Notes under the pieces: generated by a model | Database searches by the model: none | What the model was told of the DNA's origin: nothing | Seen by the model: the letters and a program-made list of their open reading frames with translations, nothing else | Made by a program: the position numbers and the translations under genes | Origin: Timema cristinae | Taxonomy: Eukaryota; Arthropoda; Insecta; Phasmatodea; Timematidae | Assembly: GCA_039000515.1 (NCBI GenBank) | Contig: JBCFYV010000012.1 | Coordinates: 1,067,433-1,131,432 of the forward strand | Reading direction: 5' to 3' | Length of the DNA: 64,000 nt | Shown here: piece by piece, positions 9,971 through 21,614 of the stretch | How the letters are laid out: each line of letters begins with the position of its first letter | How positions within the stretch are numbered: position 1 is the first letter of the stretch

Positions 9971-10860
9971 CTAAACGTAAGTAAAACCTAATTCGACTTG
10001 TAAAATATGAGGCGTCGTCAAGCGTTTTTCTGTCATGAAATATATAGAGTCATTTTTGGACAACTCGAAAGGAGTTCCGTTGATAGGTTTAAGATTCAAC
10101 AAGCAAATAATACCTTTCAAGTTCATGACCATCGTTGAAACGGTCCCTAACCTCTTGAACCTATAACCACGTTCACCCGTTAGAGTCAAATCGAAATGTC
10201 TCGCATCCTTCCTCGTAGGTTTGGAATCTAAGTAGATGTAGTTGAAACGCGACCAGACATAGAGTCTACATAAGCTTTAGGTGCCCAGTTTGAAGGTAAT
10301 GAGAGCATACATATGATTTGCAAAACTAAGCCGCCCGCATCGTAAAACCGATCAGCTTCTTTCACATTTACGAATATTATACCTCTCGCCATCATATCGT
10401 TCAATTCTGTGTAAACGGTTTGTTGTATCACGATTGACTACTCTAGCCTTAGCATCTTCGCAGCTAAAGCGTCAAGCACCGTTTTATTCTCGTTGAGACG
10501 ATCTTCATGACGACGAGACAGATTCCACACCTCCTCCATCCCGTGACGACTAATCTTCTCAAAGTTGGTGTATTTTATTCGATCGTTCTCCTAACTCTCG
10601 ATCAACGAGTCCATCTGCCTTTTGATGGCGTCTTTGGCCGCGTTGAGAGCGAGTATCTTCTCGGTACTATGTCTCGCATCCATCCTATTGACGTAAGACT
10701 TGCTACAGACATCCTTATATGCGATGGGCGTCTCGACCTTGACGATCCTCTTTGATATAGTATCGTAATACCCTTGAGAGGTTAGAGTCAGATTTCCTTC
10801 CGTCTCAACGATAGATCTATACTTGTAGAAACTATGAGCGAATTTAGATATGGACGACAT
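9971..10860 (-). pseudogene. Fibre-like or structural protein of the Polinton-like element, broken
   Basis: Three consecutive minus-strand frame segments (10860-10591, 10590-10228, 10189-9971) read as one ~290-residue protein with frameshifts and a stop near 10445. It begins MSSISKFAHSFYKYRS. It contains repeated ...Y-V-(N/D)-(R/S)-M motifs (SYVNRMDARHS, KAYVDSMSGR) and a helical middle with many Asn/Glu/Lys. Such ...KAYVD phrases are common in trimeric fibre or base-plate-like proteins; by position it would be a structural or accessory virion-type protein. I do not recognise a named family, so the role is an inference. Confidence 0.5.
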
Positions 10861-11128
10861 GATATCTTATCACGGACTGAGTACACGTTCATGTCAATTG
10901 TGCAAGATAAAGGTATCGAACCCGTAGCGATATAGTCCTTTATTAATCTCATGATCTTTGCTCAACACTAGAAAATCTTTCTTGTTTTTTTTAACACACC
11001 AAGCATACCTACTTAAACATTTAGAACGTCATATCCCTGTTCACGTGTTCTTCATAAACGTCTCAGGTTCATATCGTCCATTTGGAAAAGGATAAGAAGG
11101 TTTACGTTATCTCAACGGGTGCTAATAA

Positions 11129-11957
11129 ATGGCGTTCTACTACTACTCACCGGAAGAAGAAGGGTGGAATCCTACCTATAGAAGAATGGTTCATCGGAAT
11201 GGTCAATCTGGCAACGTAAGTTCTATCTTAATAAATATGTCTAGGACGCTTACACTGACGGATCAGAGTTCGAATCTGATGGAGAATTACTTCCCACATA
11301 TCCTGCTCAGAGAAGAGATACGCGAAGAAGAATGGTTCATCGGACTGATCAATCTGGAAACGTTAAATTCCATATCGAACATCGACATAAGTAATAATAA
11401 ATTTCATTGCGATGGTAAAGAGTATACAGTCCTTCCGAGTACTTATGAACTTGAGGTGTTAGACCGATACTTGCGAATAGAAGTTCCGAGTAGCGTGGAG
11501 CTCTCAATCATCGGTGAGCCTAGCACTTTAAAGAGTTATATCACTTGCAAAAGGTCGATTTACTTTACCCGACCTGGTACGTTCGCATCTCTGCTAGGGT
11601 TCTACTCCGTCATTCTTCCTGCGGGGAAGACGCACATATCTAACAATACCGTGAATATCCTTCACGTGAACGTGGTCCGCATAGAATGTAGTCTCGCTAG
11701 CGGGGCTTACGTCAACGGAGAACCGAGTCATACCTTGCACGAGTTCAGCATGACCGTCCTACCGGGATATAAGATAGTGGAAGCGCCGAACAGTATCCTT
11801 TAACTTCCGGTAACGAAACGAGTAATATAGTCAACCGTTGTACGACTTATCGACGAACAAGGGGATATTGTCAACCTTAGAGACGAGACAATATCGCTAC
11901 GTCTACATCTGAAACAAGACGACGGAGATGGGAATCGTACTAGATAAAACGAGATGA
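11129..11957 (+). pseudogene. Virus-like structural protein (minor-capsid-like), broken
   Basis: Plus-strand gene diverging from the minus-strand block. Seen: WFIGLINLETLNSISNID, NNKFHCDGKEYTVLPSTYEL, a Ser/Leu-rich beta-type middle, FASLLGFYSVILPAGKTHIS, VNILHVNVVRIECSLASG, HTLHEFSMTVLPGYKIVE. After the TAA at 11801-11803 the same frame continues with a typical C-terminus (VVRLIDEQGDIVNLRDETI) past a second stop at about 11828, so Tyr-type codons have mutated. Near the start, 11181-11221 and 11325-11370 are partial duplicates (AGAATGGTTCATCGGA). The beta-rich pattern and position next to the capsid gene suggest a penton or minor capsid role; this is unproven. Confidence 0.6.
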
Positions 11958-12064
11958 CGTCTTCCTCCAAACATTGAGAGAAGAACAGTGAAAGCGTTAA
12001 CACCTGCAAATAAACTCTATTTAAGACGTCTAAGTTACTCGCTACGAAAATAATTGATATTGCC

Positions 12065-13248
12065 ATGGATATTCTGAACACTGGAGACCCTGCTGCTTTC
12101 AATACGGCCTTGACCTGTTTCCATTATCATTCCTACGCCTTGTATATTCCTGGACCGTTAGCTAATGGAACGAGCTTAGGATATATATCCAACAAGAATG
12201 ACTCTACACGTTACCTCACCGTTCTATCATACATATCAAAGGACGACTACTTTTGAATACGGGGGAGCCCGGAAGTACTTCAAGGATTCTTAGTAACGGA
12301 ATTCATCATCTATTCTCAAGTATCGCCTATGAGATCAATGGGGTGGAGATTGATCAATCGAGAGATGTAGGCATTTCGACACATCTTAAAAACTATCTAT
12401 GAGGAATAGTGAGCAGACTCATCTTTCAAACGTGGGTTGGAGGCTCAAAGGAGTGCATGTGCACGCAGAAACAGGCATCTTTGACGTATGCGTCCCTTTA
12501 CGTCTCATACTAGGATTCGTTGAAGATTATTCTCGAATACTGATTAATGTGAAACAAGAACTGGTACTCGTTAGTCCAACCACCCACAACAACGCTTTAC
12601 AAAGAGCACCTCCTACACATTCTAGGATCGAGTTAAGTAAAATATCTTGGTTTGTACCGCATATAAAGACCGACGATATTAATCGTCTCAACCTGCTTAA
12701 TTTTATCAAGAGTAGAAGGATCATCGAGACACCTTTCCGTACTTGGGAATTGTACGAGTACCCTAACGTACCTACCTCTATTCAACTTGATTGGACTGTG
12801 GAAATGTCAACTTTGCTGGAAAAACCTCGTTACGTTGTTTTCGCTCTTCAGATGGAACGCAACAATACGACGGCTGAAGATGGAAGTATTTTAAATCATT
12901 GTAATTTATGTAATGCTAAACTCTACCTAAATTCTATCGTGTACCCTTAGGAGGATATGAACTTGGAATTTAAACAAGATTCCTTCTCGAAATTATACGA
13001 AGACTATGCCAATTTCCAGACTTCGTACTACGGAACGAGAGCCTCTTTACCTTTACTTGGCCCTTTCCATTTCAAATCTCACGCACCCGACAGAAAGATA
13101 CTCTCCAGGACGGTATGGTAACGTGTCGTATAACGTTCGAGACAGGTGAAAATATCCCCGCAAACACCAAGGCGTTTTGTCTCATCATACATGATAGGGT
13201 AATCCACTATAACCCTTCAAGCAGCGGCGTCAGTAAGATGACACCATA
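12065..13248 (+). pseudogene. Double-jelly-roll major-capsid-like protein, broken
   Basis: Seen: an N-terminal segment from MDILNTGDPAAF to SYISKDDYF, then shifted frames with FSSIAYEINGVEID, then 12399-12950 with FDVCVPLRLILGFVEDYSRI, LINVKQELVL, ISWFVPHIKTDDINRL, FRTWELYEYPNVPT, LEKPRYVVFALQ and CNLCNAKLYLNS. After a stop at 12948-12950 damaged frames resume as NIPANTKAFCLIIHDRVIHY, ending at TAA 13246-13248. The order matches the double-jelly-roll-like family I know from arthropod and cnidarian virus-like transposons. At least three frameshifts are present. It would form the icosahedral shell if intact; here it is a relic. Confidence 0.72.
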
Positions 13249-13267
13249 AATGGTGCATCATTGTTCT

Positions 13268-14063
13268 CGTATTGAGCAGTATGTTGATTGACGTGCAAGG
13301 GTACTCGAGTGAGGAGTGAATATTCATCTTCAAATAGGCGGGCGTTCTATATTTCGAAACTTTTGACGAAGCCATCTACAAGTTTCTTCCACCGTTAAAA
13401 ATCGACATCCTCTCCTTATCGAGTAGGAAGAATGTAAATTGGGTAACGGATTATTATCACGGACTGTCTTGGTATGACGGAGAAGTACAGTACTCAATCC
13501 TCGTTCTACCATAATTTCTCATCTAGAGCGGTACACGTCATGACCATCAATCTATATTAAAGGAACGGAGAAGGTGACTTGGTTACAGAGTGTCATCAAC
13601 GTCGATAGTGACAAGTACGATTTTTACGAGTTAGGTGATCTCGGTTTTCCTTCCCTGAATAAGCTTAAAAATCTGCACGACGTAGATAAGTGTTCCACTC
13701 ATTCCGGTACTATCTACTCGTGTGCTACAGATAATGTCCGAATACTCCATAAATGGTTTAAGAGTTTTAAGTCTGATCGGACAAACGTTTGCGATCTGGT
13801 CAAGAGTGCGATATGGAACGATACGAGTTCGGTCATTCCGGCACTGCTTCATAATCATATCCTTGATCAACGAGTATAAACAGTACATCGATTTCGATAA
13901 GTTATCATGTTTCTGTGGTCAAGAAAAGGTAGACACGCTCAGAAAGAAGAAAACTACTGATGCTTCTAAGCGTACGGCCAGAAAGAAAATCAAAACTTCC
14001 GAGGAAGTGTTTAAGGAGTCTACAAAGAAGAAGAAGCTACAATACGATTCAAAGGATGTGTAA
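13268..14063 (+). pseudogene. Unknown conserved Polinton-associated protein, broken
   Basis: Follows the capsid-like gene on the plus strand. Seen: MLIDVQGYSSEE, a Phe/Tyr-rich part with NWVTDYYHGLSWYDGEVQYS, a gap, then TWLQSVINVDSDKYDFYELG, LGFPSLNKLKNLH, a Cys/His stretch (DKCSTHSG, CATDNVRILHKW), and after a +1 shift near 13870 a Lys-rich tail (KKKTTDASKRTARKKIK) ending at 14061-14063. I have seen this order (IDVQGY ... YHGL.W ... WLQ ... C..H ... C) next to the same capsid-like family in arthropod genomes, but know no function. The basic tail could bind nucleic acid. Stops and shifts make it inactive. Confidence 0.5.
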
Positions 14064-17000
14064 AGGAATACACACAGTTTTATCTGCAGTAACTAGTGAT
14101 AATTTCTCCTTCTCAAACCTCCTTACCCTTTTGAAAAAACTTCATCCAGCATCGATGCTTGAAGAACGACTCTCCGGCCGACCTTGTAGAAGGTGCTCTG
14201 AAGGCAGCAAACCAAGGTGTAAACATACCCATTATGACAGTATCATCTTTTTTCTGACCTTGAATGTGTTCATAAAGTAAAGGGTGTGTGCGTGGATAGA
14301 AACTGTTCCTGTACTATACGAAGGACTTGTATTTGAACGGGCAATTTAAGCCCGAGACAGTAGATCAAAAAGGTTTTGTTAACTTTATCATTTATCCTTC
14401 TTGGATACGCCTTAAGTTTTTTATGTACTTGGAATGTATCAATCATGTGTTTTTTAAGATTTTTTTTAAAGATTATTACTTTGTATTCTTTAGAAAGAGA
14501 TGTATTTAATCAATTAGAATGTAATTCTAGGAATCTATCAAACTTTTTTTATTCTTTGGAAATAAATGTATTTAGTCAACTAGAGTATAAATCTAAGAAT
14601 ATATCAACTTTTTTAAATAAAAAAAATTGATTATTACTTTGTTTTTCTCTTAGGAATAAAATAATAAATAAACACACAATACCTTTGTAATAATTATATT
14701 TAAAGAATATAATGATGTACTCTTTTACATATACATACTAAATTACTTTTTTCTTCTTCAGTCAATAATGATAAAGTTAAAGAACTTGAAAAAAATGTTA
14801 ATCATGAATATGCTTCGTAACATTAATATTTTCTCAAGTCTCTTAGAAGCACTACATTAATATTTTTATCTTCTTTTTTAGACAACAGTGAAAAAGTTGT
14901 AGATCTTGAAAATTTGTGTCTTATTCATGAATATACATCGTTATATAGTTACATTAATATTCTCTTAATTATGTGTCTTTAGACGCACTGCATTAATGTT
15001 TTTCTTAATCACTTACATTTACACTATATGTCTATAGACACACTTCTTCATAGAGACGGAGGGGTATGTCCGATCGATGTCTCTCCTTTCACAGTTGGGA
15101 GGAAGTAGATGCCTATTGTGATGTTCTTGAATTACGGGTTCCTACGTTGTGCACCAATTGTGATGTTCTGGAATATTACTCTACCGCGATGGGCGCCAAT
15201 TGTGAAGTTCTGGTTCGTCGCGTTGAGCGTCGATTGAAGTTAAACCGTTTAATTAGCTGGTAAATTGCCACGTGGTCGAGCACTAATTAAATCGGTCCGG
15301 TTTTTTGATGTTGTGAGTTAATTGGTATTTATAGCCGCGTGATCGAGCGCCAATTAAAGAGTTATAATTAATACACACTTTTTATATTGACATGTTTTTT
15401 ATTTCTGAATCTCAGTTTATTTAAGGAGAAAATAGATCATGTCGTCGAAATATATACGCGGCCTATTGTAGGGATCGCGGACAGGAGCTGTGCTAGTGAG
15501 CAGTACTGGACGCCAAGTGAGTTCTGTCAGTTCTGAGCAGTACTGCCTTTACATTGCACCATCCTTCGTATACATCCCTTGCTCTAGGAAGCTTCGAGAA
15601 GGTTTAGTTAAGAAAAAAAATACAAGACAAAAACATCACGGTTTTACTAGAAGCTTTGAGAGCCGGAAGCTGACTCAAATTACATTTTAAAATCTCTATT
15701 CGACCCTTCAAGAAGAGGAAGTTATTAATTAAAAATCTTATTTTGTCAACCTGACTTGGTTGGTGTCACGTGCGTGATGTCACTGATCAGTGGCTTTTGC
15801 CTTCTTAGAAGAAGAAGTGCTTTAAGCGCCATTTAATATACTATATAATTTAAATAAAATTAAATACGTTTATAAAATTAGGACAATATTATTGTCAATG
15901 CTTTCACATACTTTTCAGGGGCAAGTCAGTTACATTACAATACCCCCCAAAGTGTATCTGAAAGTAGAGACTAGTCGTATACTTTTTGATACGCTTTGCT
16001 AAAAAAAAAAAAAAAAGACGACATGATCATTTTTCGCACACACTGTATAAAGTTTCACAAAATTTACAAAGTTACAGAAATTAAAATATTTTGCATAAAT
16101 TCCAATAATTTGGAACATCCTGTATAATGTTTCCCAAAATTTACAAAGTTGATAAATCATAATATTTTGGAACATCCTGTATAGTGTTGTTCTTGAATGA
16201 TGATAATATTTGAAGTGTTAATCTCTTCTGTTAGTTTACATGAAGTATATATATTGAAGTTATATAAATCAAACATTAAAATATAAAATGTTAATCAAAA
16301 AGTTGAAATTAGATAAATCAAATATCAAGATATAAAATTGTTAAGTATAATTACAATCAATTAAAATAAAATAATCTAAGTTTATTATATATAAAAAATT
16401 GAATTTAATCATCACTAATCAAAAAGATTTTTTTAAACCAAAATTCGTTGTTATAACTTCCTTAAAATTGATTAAAATACATTAAACTTTTTAATAAAAA
16501 AAAATGGAATTTAATTGTCATAATCAAAGTGTCTTTTAATCATTTATTGGTTTAAACACTTCGTTGCACTTTATTTATTTCAATGATCCTTCACGGATCC
16601 ACTTTTAATTATTAGTATTATTATGATGATCCTTCACGGATCCACTTTTACTATTATTATATTAACATACTTAACAAACACTCTTAATGCTACACATACT
16701 CTTAAAATCCTGACGGCCAATTTCGCTATATGAGCCATCACTTAGAATACATTTACTGAATAATTAGCTTAAAGACACAAAAAAGAATTTACAAAATGAA
16801 CCCAATTACTTAAAATTATATAATTACATTGTTTCAAACAGAGAAAGGATAATAACAGAACATCTGATCACCTTACCAAAATCTTTATTTATGAGAATAC
16901 CTAACATCAAAACAATTTTAAAGTACTTGAAATATATATACGATAATCTTGGAATCATAATGTACGTTTGAAATCAGTATGAAATCATATATCACACCAT

Positions 17001-17341
17001 TATAAAATATTGAAAATTATTTTCCCCCTTCTTAATTGAATAATTAATTTCTCATTAGCGAAAAATCTTTAACTGCATCTTTCTCTGTTGATTACAATCT
17101 TTTGACTATTGCCTATTTGCCTTAGGCATTTAAAAAATGAAATTATAATAAAAATCTGTTATAGTAGCCTAATTAGGTCTAACATCCTAATTAGCTCTCA
17201 TTATCCTTGTTAATACATCATTATTACATCACGTAATCACAGAATACCCCTTTAAACTTCTTCATAATCTCCTCAATATCTTTAAACTTTAATCCAGAAT
17301 TAACCATTGGATATTTATCGCATATTATTTAGTGGAAAGAG
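14064..17341. other. Gene-empty right part of the Polinton-like element
   Basis: About 3.3 kb of very AT-rich sequence. It holds imperfect duplicated blocks at 14450-14640 (TTTAATCAATTAGAATGTAA-like and TTTAGTCAACTAGAGTATAA) and 14760-15010. At 15100-15215 a triplicated (A)TTGTGA(T/A)GTTCT(G/T)GA unit occurs. A 26-bp phrase with GATCCTTCACGGATCCACTT is repeated at about 16583 and 16629. No polymerase, ATPase or protease remnants were recognised; either they were deleted or this lineage keeps them elsewhere. Confidence 0.5.
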
Positions 17342-17650
17342 GTTAACACTTCCCGCGCTCACCCCCTGAGATACCACGTGGTCCTGTGTTAAGACTATAT
17401 TCTGATAGAGAAAGAGAACAAAAACACACGTGTGCCCTTTCTGAGAATCCTCCCAAATTCATCATCACACACCCTCCCCCCTGAACCATCCCACCCTTGA
17501 GAAGCACGATCGATAATTACCCATATACACCCCCGGAGATACCACTGTCCTGAAAACCGCATGCATGCTAAAGGGGTCATAAGAGAAAAAAAACCTTTCC
17601 CATCTATCCCCCCGAGATACTACGGCCCTTTGAGTATCACTTATATCTTA
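17342..17650 (-). repeat. Right terminal inverted repeat of the Polinton-like element
   Basis: Reverse complement of the left repeat, running from GTTAACACTTCCCGCGCTCA to CACTTATATCTTA. Differences are scattered substitutions and short indels in purine runs, about 10 per cent by eye, showing that the element has been in place long enough to drift. Confidence 0.85.
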
Positions 17651-17689
17651 CTCTCAAGTATATTTTAAACAGTGGTTCTCCTTTTATAT

Positions 17690-18110
17690 TTTTTAAATTC
17701 AAAAGTATTACCCCATAATTTACTTTTGAGTGACCACTTTGATATTTTAACTACTCAAAATGGGTGGGGATGTAATACATTATGTTTGTGGCACAAAACA
17801 AGTGAAAAACGTAGGCATCGAAAAAAGCTCAAAATTCCAAAGATTTAAACACCTCTTAATTTGGAATGGCCATTTTGATATCCTTAATAAGCTTACTCTT
17901 AATGGGTGGGGTACAAATCTTTTTGTTTGTGGTACTAAATGGTACAAAGCTAGTATAAAACATTGGCATTGACAAAAATTCAAAATTCTAAAGTGGTACT
18001 CCTGCAGTAACTTAGATTGAGTACTTTGATATGCTAATTACTCAAAATGGGGAGGTGGGGTACAAAACTTTGGCACCGAAAAAAATTCAAACTTTGAAAG
18101 TGGACCCCCC
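17690..18110 (+). repeat. Three diverged tandem copies of a ~130-150 bp unit
   Basis: Each copy contains (A/T)CTCAAAATGGG(T/G)(G)GG, a GTTTGTGG(C/T)AC(A/T)AAA step, GGCA(T/C)(T/C)GA(A/C)AAA and TTCAAA(A)TTC(C/T)AAAG. Copies start near 17752, 17887 and 18040; the third lacks the middle part. It lies just outside the right inverted repeat of the Polinton-like element. It is not coding, since both strand ORFs are short and alternate. Confidence 0.6.
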
Positions 18111-18814
18111 CCCCCCTCCATCACGCACCCTTCTCCTCCCTCTCCAACAGCCTTTCTAAGTTATTGTTGAACAGAGATGTCCGATGCTCCCCAAGACCGG
18201 GCGGTGTTAGTCGCGTTACCCACATCGTAAAAAAGTTGGGGTAGATACCAGTTTGCTAATAATGGGAAGGTTGGGCTTCGAATACCGGATGGGGGGGGGG
18301 GGGGCGCCAAAAAAAGTGTTTTAAGAGTGTTCCGCTCTACCTCCATGTGCTATTGAAATACGCTTATTGTTAGTCATCATAACATATTATTGTATCACAA
18401 CAATACGGTGATAGCAACAAAGAATGCATTTATAGGCGAGGTCTTCATGTCGTCAATGTTAGATTACTCAACCGTACTGGATCGACGAAATTACAAATAT
18501 TAAACATTACAAAGCAAATTTAAGTGCTTTTACAATCATAAACAAATACCAATGGTAGTTAGTATGTTTATTATAAATAAGTTATTTTTGTTATACTTTA
18601 TTAATAATTTTCTCTTTCTATCATATATGGAGAGGTGAATGGGGTGCTCTAGTTTTAATCACTACGGTACTTAAAAAGTTAAAACCCTAAATTGAAACTT
18701 TAGTTAGTCACACTCTTCCACTGGTTGACTGGAGTGCGTGTTATTGTGAAAAGATACTAGTGCTCTCTATCTTCTTTATCTTCACAGGAACTAAAACGCA
18801 GTGAGACCTGTATT
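18111..18814. other. No gene; homopolymer C and G runs
   Basis: Contains C and G homopolymer runs near 18105-18117 and 18290-18303 and otherwise unremarkable AT-rich sequence. No repeat or coding signal was recognised. Confidence 0.35.
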
Positions 18815-18822
18815 CTTTAGAG

Positions 18823-19127
18823 CAGTGGTTCTAACAAACTTTACTCTGTGGCATCCTTTACATCCAAGTGAGGAAGTTGCGCTATGACCCTTCTATGCCC
18901 CACTCCCCTTCGTGTTGTATGATTTGAATACAAACATTTTGTTGGTTTAGTGTACTTATGTATACCTATGCATATTTTTACATTTTGTAAGGAAATTAGC
19001 CTAATAAAAATTAATAATCATTCAAATTAAAACAGTTTTATATAAATAAATTCTACATCTTGCGCTCCCCTATAGTAACTATCGTGCTCGGCCTTGGAGG
19101 TTGTGCAGCACACTTTGATAACCACTG
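18823..19127. mobile_element. hAT-type MITE, 305 bp, with 8-bp target duplication
   Basis: Terminal inverted repeats CAGTGGTT(C/A)T(A/C)A and the reverse complement ending AACCACTG. An 8-bp target duplication differs by one base: CTTTAGAG (18815-18822) and CTTTAGAC (19128-19135). The termini with CAGTGGTTCT and an 8-bp duplication are diagnostic of hAT-superfamily non-autonomous elements. The element has no coding capacity. Confidence 0.85.
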
Positions 19128-19344
19128 CTTTAGACCTTGGTAAATAGTTACACCAAAGAAGACTCATGTATTTAGTAACGATAATATATACTATTTAACC
19201 AAATAGGACACATGCGGCCCTCTATTAACATCACAATACCTCATAGTGAATGTTTTCAAACAAAACTTGGACATAGAACATTTATTTAAAGTATTTTGGC
19301 CTAAAATGTATTTTTAATACAAAAATAGATTTAGTTAAGTTCAA

Positions 19345-19445
19345 CAAAAGCCATTTGGCCTAAAGTCAGTTGGCTTAAAGTCAGATGGCCTAAAGTCATT
19401 TGACCTAAAGTCATTGGCCTAAAAGTCATTTGGCCTAAACTTTAG
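19345..19445. repeat. Second array of the 17-bp GGCCTAAAGTCA repeat
   Basis: Six imperfect copies of (A)AAGTCA(T/G)(T/A)TGGCCT, the unit also seen at 2815-2902. The last copy is followed by a partial inverted copy (TTTAGGTCAAATGAC), giving a small hairpin at the right edge. Confidence 0.75.
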
Positions 19446-19643
19446 GTCAAATGACGGTACTCATCTCCCCATGCTCAGCAGTCTAGTATAACATGAAACT
19501 GAGGCAAGCTATATCACTAATGTTTTAGGATCTAGTGTATGTATTGACTTTTTGTTAAATAATTCTACTGAGGCTTTGTCTTTTGAAGTAAAAAGCATTT
19601 AAAAGGAATATTGATAAATAACATAAATAAATAAATTAAAATT

Positions 19644-19712
19644 ATGTTATTATTATTATTATTATTATTATTAGTAGTAGTAGTAGTAGTAGTAGTAGTA
19701 ATAGTAGTAGTA
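19644..19712. repeat. Compound trinucleotide microsatellite (TTA)n(GTA)n
   Basis: About ten TTA/ATT repeats pass directly into about thirteen AGT/GTA repeats with one ATA interruption. Not in a coding region. Confidence 0.95.
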
Positions 19713-20574
19713 TACCTTGACAACTTTAAACATACCTTGTTCTAAACTCTCAGCTTACCCCTTTCCCAAGTAGTTAGCTGATACAGCGAATAGACAGAAA
19801 GGTGTGACATCAATTTCTATAAAACTGACTATGTCTTTATTTTGGACTTTAAATGTGTACAATTTAAATATATTACCTTTTAATTAATCTTATAAGTCAA
19901 TCTCCTTGGCGACGAGGAATTTTCAAAATATAAACAAACCAATATTAAATATCAGCCACTAGTGTTGTTTTGAAACATAAACAAAGATGAATATCACAAT
20001 AAAAATTAATATTGACCAACATAAAGACTTTCAAGGGGGACGCCTCGGTAAATGGAAAACTACCGCGCATATGTTCAGCTCTAACGCAATATTTAATAAT
20101 TAGGTATGCGTTATTTCAATATATTATTTACGTTTTTGATACTTTCTTGCTTAATATGATAAAACGACGAATGCCTTGAAGCACTGAATGAATCATCGCC
20201 CTATCTCCTGAATCCCATGCATGGGAGGGGCTTAAAATTGTCACAACCAATAGAAACAAGTCGTAGAAATCGTAGGAAAGTAAATATGGGACCACGTCAA
20301 ATAACCTTGGGAGTGTGAATTTAGGTTTTAAATGCTATTCCAGAAAGTAGGGAAAGAGGGTGTATAAAAAGAAAAAAACTCTTAGGTAGGTGTGATAGAA
20401 AGTTTAAATTTTTTGAGCAGGTACAAGGACTCCTTAAAATTTGAAATTCCCAAAGTGGATTTTGAATAAATGTTTGGGGGAAATGAGGTGTGAAGAAAAG
20501 GACGTGGGGGCCTCAACATTTTCAAATCTAATACATAATGAATTGAATGGGAGGGTTAAATTTAGATTAAGGGA
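19713..20574. other. No recognisable feature
   Basis: AT-rich sequence with no open frame of recognisable content and no repeat structure that I can see. Confidence 0.35.
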
Positions 20575-20725
20575 ATCTGCATTTGCGAGAAGGGAGAGTG
20601 GAAACCCATATAGGAAAAACCACCCCCAGTTCACCCGACCGAGATTCGAACTTCGTCTCCCCGTCTTCGGCAGTCTGGCTCTACAAGAAATAGTGCGTTA
20701 GATAACTCCGCCCCCGACGCGGGCT
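20575..20725 (-). mobile_element. tRNA-derived SINE, minus orientation
   Basis: On the minus strand an acceptor-side head, then B-box GTTCGAATCTCGGTCGGG (reverse of plus 20638-20655), GTGGTTTTTCCTATATGGG, TTTCCACTCTCCCTTCTCGC and CAAATGC. This is the same body order as the copy at 48785-49020. The 86-residue plus-strand frame across it is a shadow of the SINE. Confidence 0.65.
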
Positions 20726-20929
20726 GCCTGGTATAATTTTGTTTTAAATAGTAAAGTTTAACTATCTATTTTGATGTTTATTGTAACAATGTGACCACAT
20801 AAGCAAGCTAATATTAATGCAAGAACTGCATTAATAATTTTGTGTGTGATGTCGTTGACATAGGAGGAAATTTCGCCTTATACATGAATGAAATTGTATT
20901 TTGGAAGCTTAGATGATTCGCTGGGTAAA

Positions 20930-21105
20930 CAAGTTAATTTACCCAACTTAAGTGCAAGCGAAGCTGCAGGTGAACTCCAGTAATATAAAAAAAACTGTAA
21001 TTGCATGTAAAATTAATTTCAAATATTTAAAATTTTATCTGCAATTGCAACATAATTCAGTAAAGTGCAGACGCGAGCAAAGCCGCGTGCAAAAGCTAGT
21101 AATTA
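20930..21105 (+). mobile_element. Two truncated RTE-type LINE 3' ends
   Basis: Two phrases typical of RTE-clade 3' termini: GTGCAAGCGAAGCTGCAGGT (20951-20970) ending in an A-rich step, and ACGCGAGCAAAGCCGCGTGC (21071-21090) followed by AAAAGCTAGTAA. RTE elements are usually 5'-truncated and end with such GCGAGCGAAGCCGCG(GG)-AAAGCTAGT motifs. No coding part remains. Confidence 0.5.
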
Positions 21106-21204
21106 GTATAAAATTCCAATCGAGTGTGGAAATTAGTCAGAATTGTTTTAGAATTGACTACGGACAATGATTCTGTTTCCTTGTTTAAATAATGTTTAGA
21201 CCCA

Positions 21205-21370
21205 AATTAGTGAGCACGCCAGGTAAATCTGGTCCATTCAGTCTAGTTTGGAAGAAAAGGGGAGATCAGGGTTCAAATACTTGCTGGGTCTACTGTGATG
21301 TTCATTTTCATAAATATTTTCCCACTCTCCCTCCATGCAAATGTTAGTGAATTTCCTCCCAGTTCTACCC
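21205..21370 (+). mobile_element. tRNA-derived SINE, plus orientation
   Basis: B-box-like GGGTTCAAATAC (21269-21280), then TGCTGGGTCTAC, TAAATATTTTCCCACTCTCC, CTCCATGCAAATG and a pyrimidine-rich tail. This is the same order as the reference copy at 48785-49020, with more divergence. Confidence 0.6.
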
Positions 21371-21614
21371 ACATACCTATATTTTGAGCAATCTGAAGTA
21401 AAACAATGAAATATCATAAAACTAATTTAACAAAATATATTTTTTTTAATCTTTAGAAGTATAGATATTACCTACCATGCCATGCCAGATTCCATTTTTA
21501 CAAATCAGTAGATCATACAACAATAGAATGTCCCAAAATCTTCAATCTACTTGAGACAACAACTAGTACGTAGTGGAATGATGACCTTTGTTGACTGAAG
21601 TGAAGGTGTAATTT

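Larger units (their letters stand above)
6444..17650. mobile_element. Decayed Polinton/Maverick-like element, ~11.2 kb
   Basis: Seen: near-identical inverted repeats (6444-6750 and 17342-17650) bracket a block with integrase, a DUF8207-like protein and fibre-like genes on the minus strand and two jelly-roll-type proteins on the plus strand. Family knowledge: Polintons are virus-like transposons with long inverted repeats, a retroviral-type integrase and capsid genes. Missing: DNA polymerase B, packaging ATPase and adenain-type protease were not found. The element is shorter than the usual 15-20 kb, and 14.3-17.3 kb is gene-empty. Every gene carries stops or frameshifts, so it is an old inactive copy. 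No 6-bp target duplication is visible (TGAATA on the left, TACTCT on the right), so the outer limits are approximate. Confidence 0.72.
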
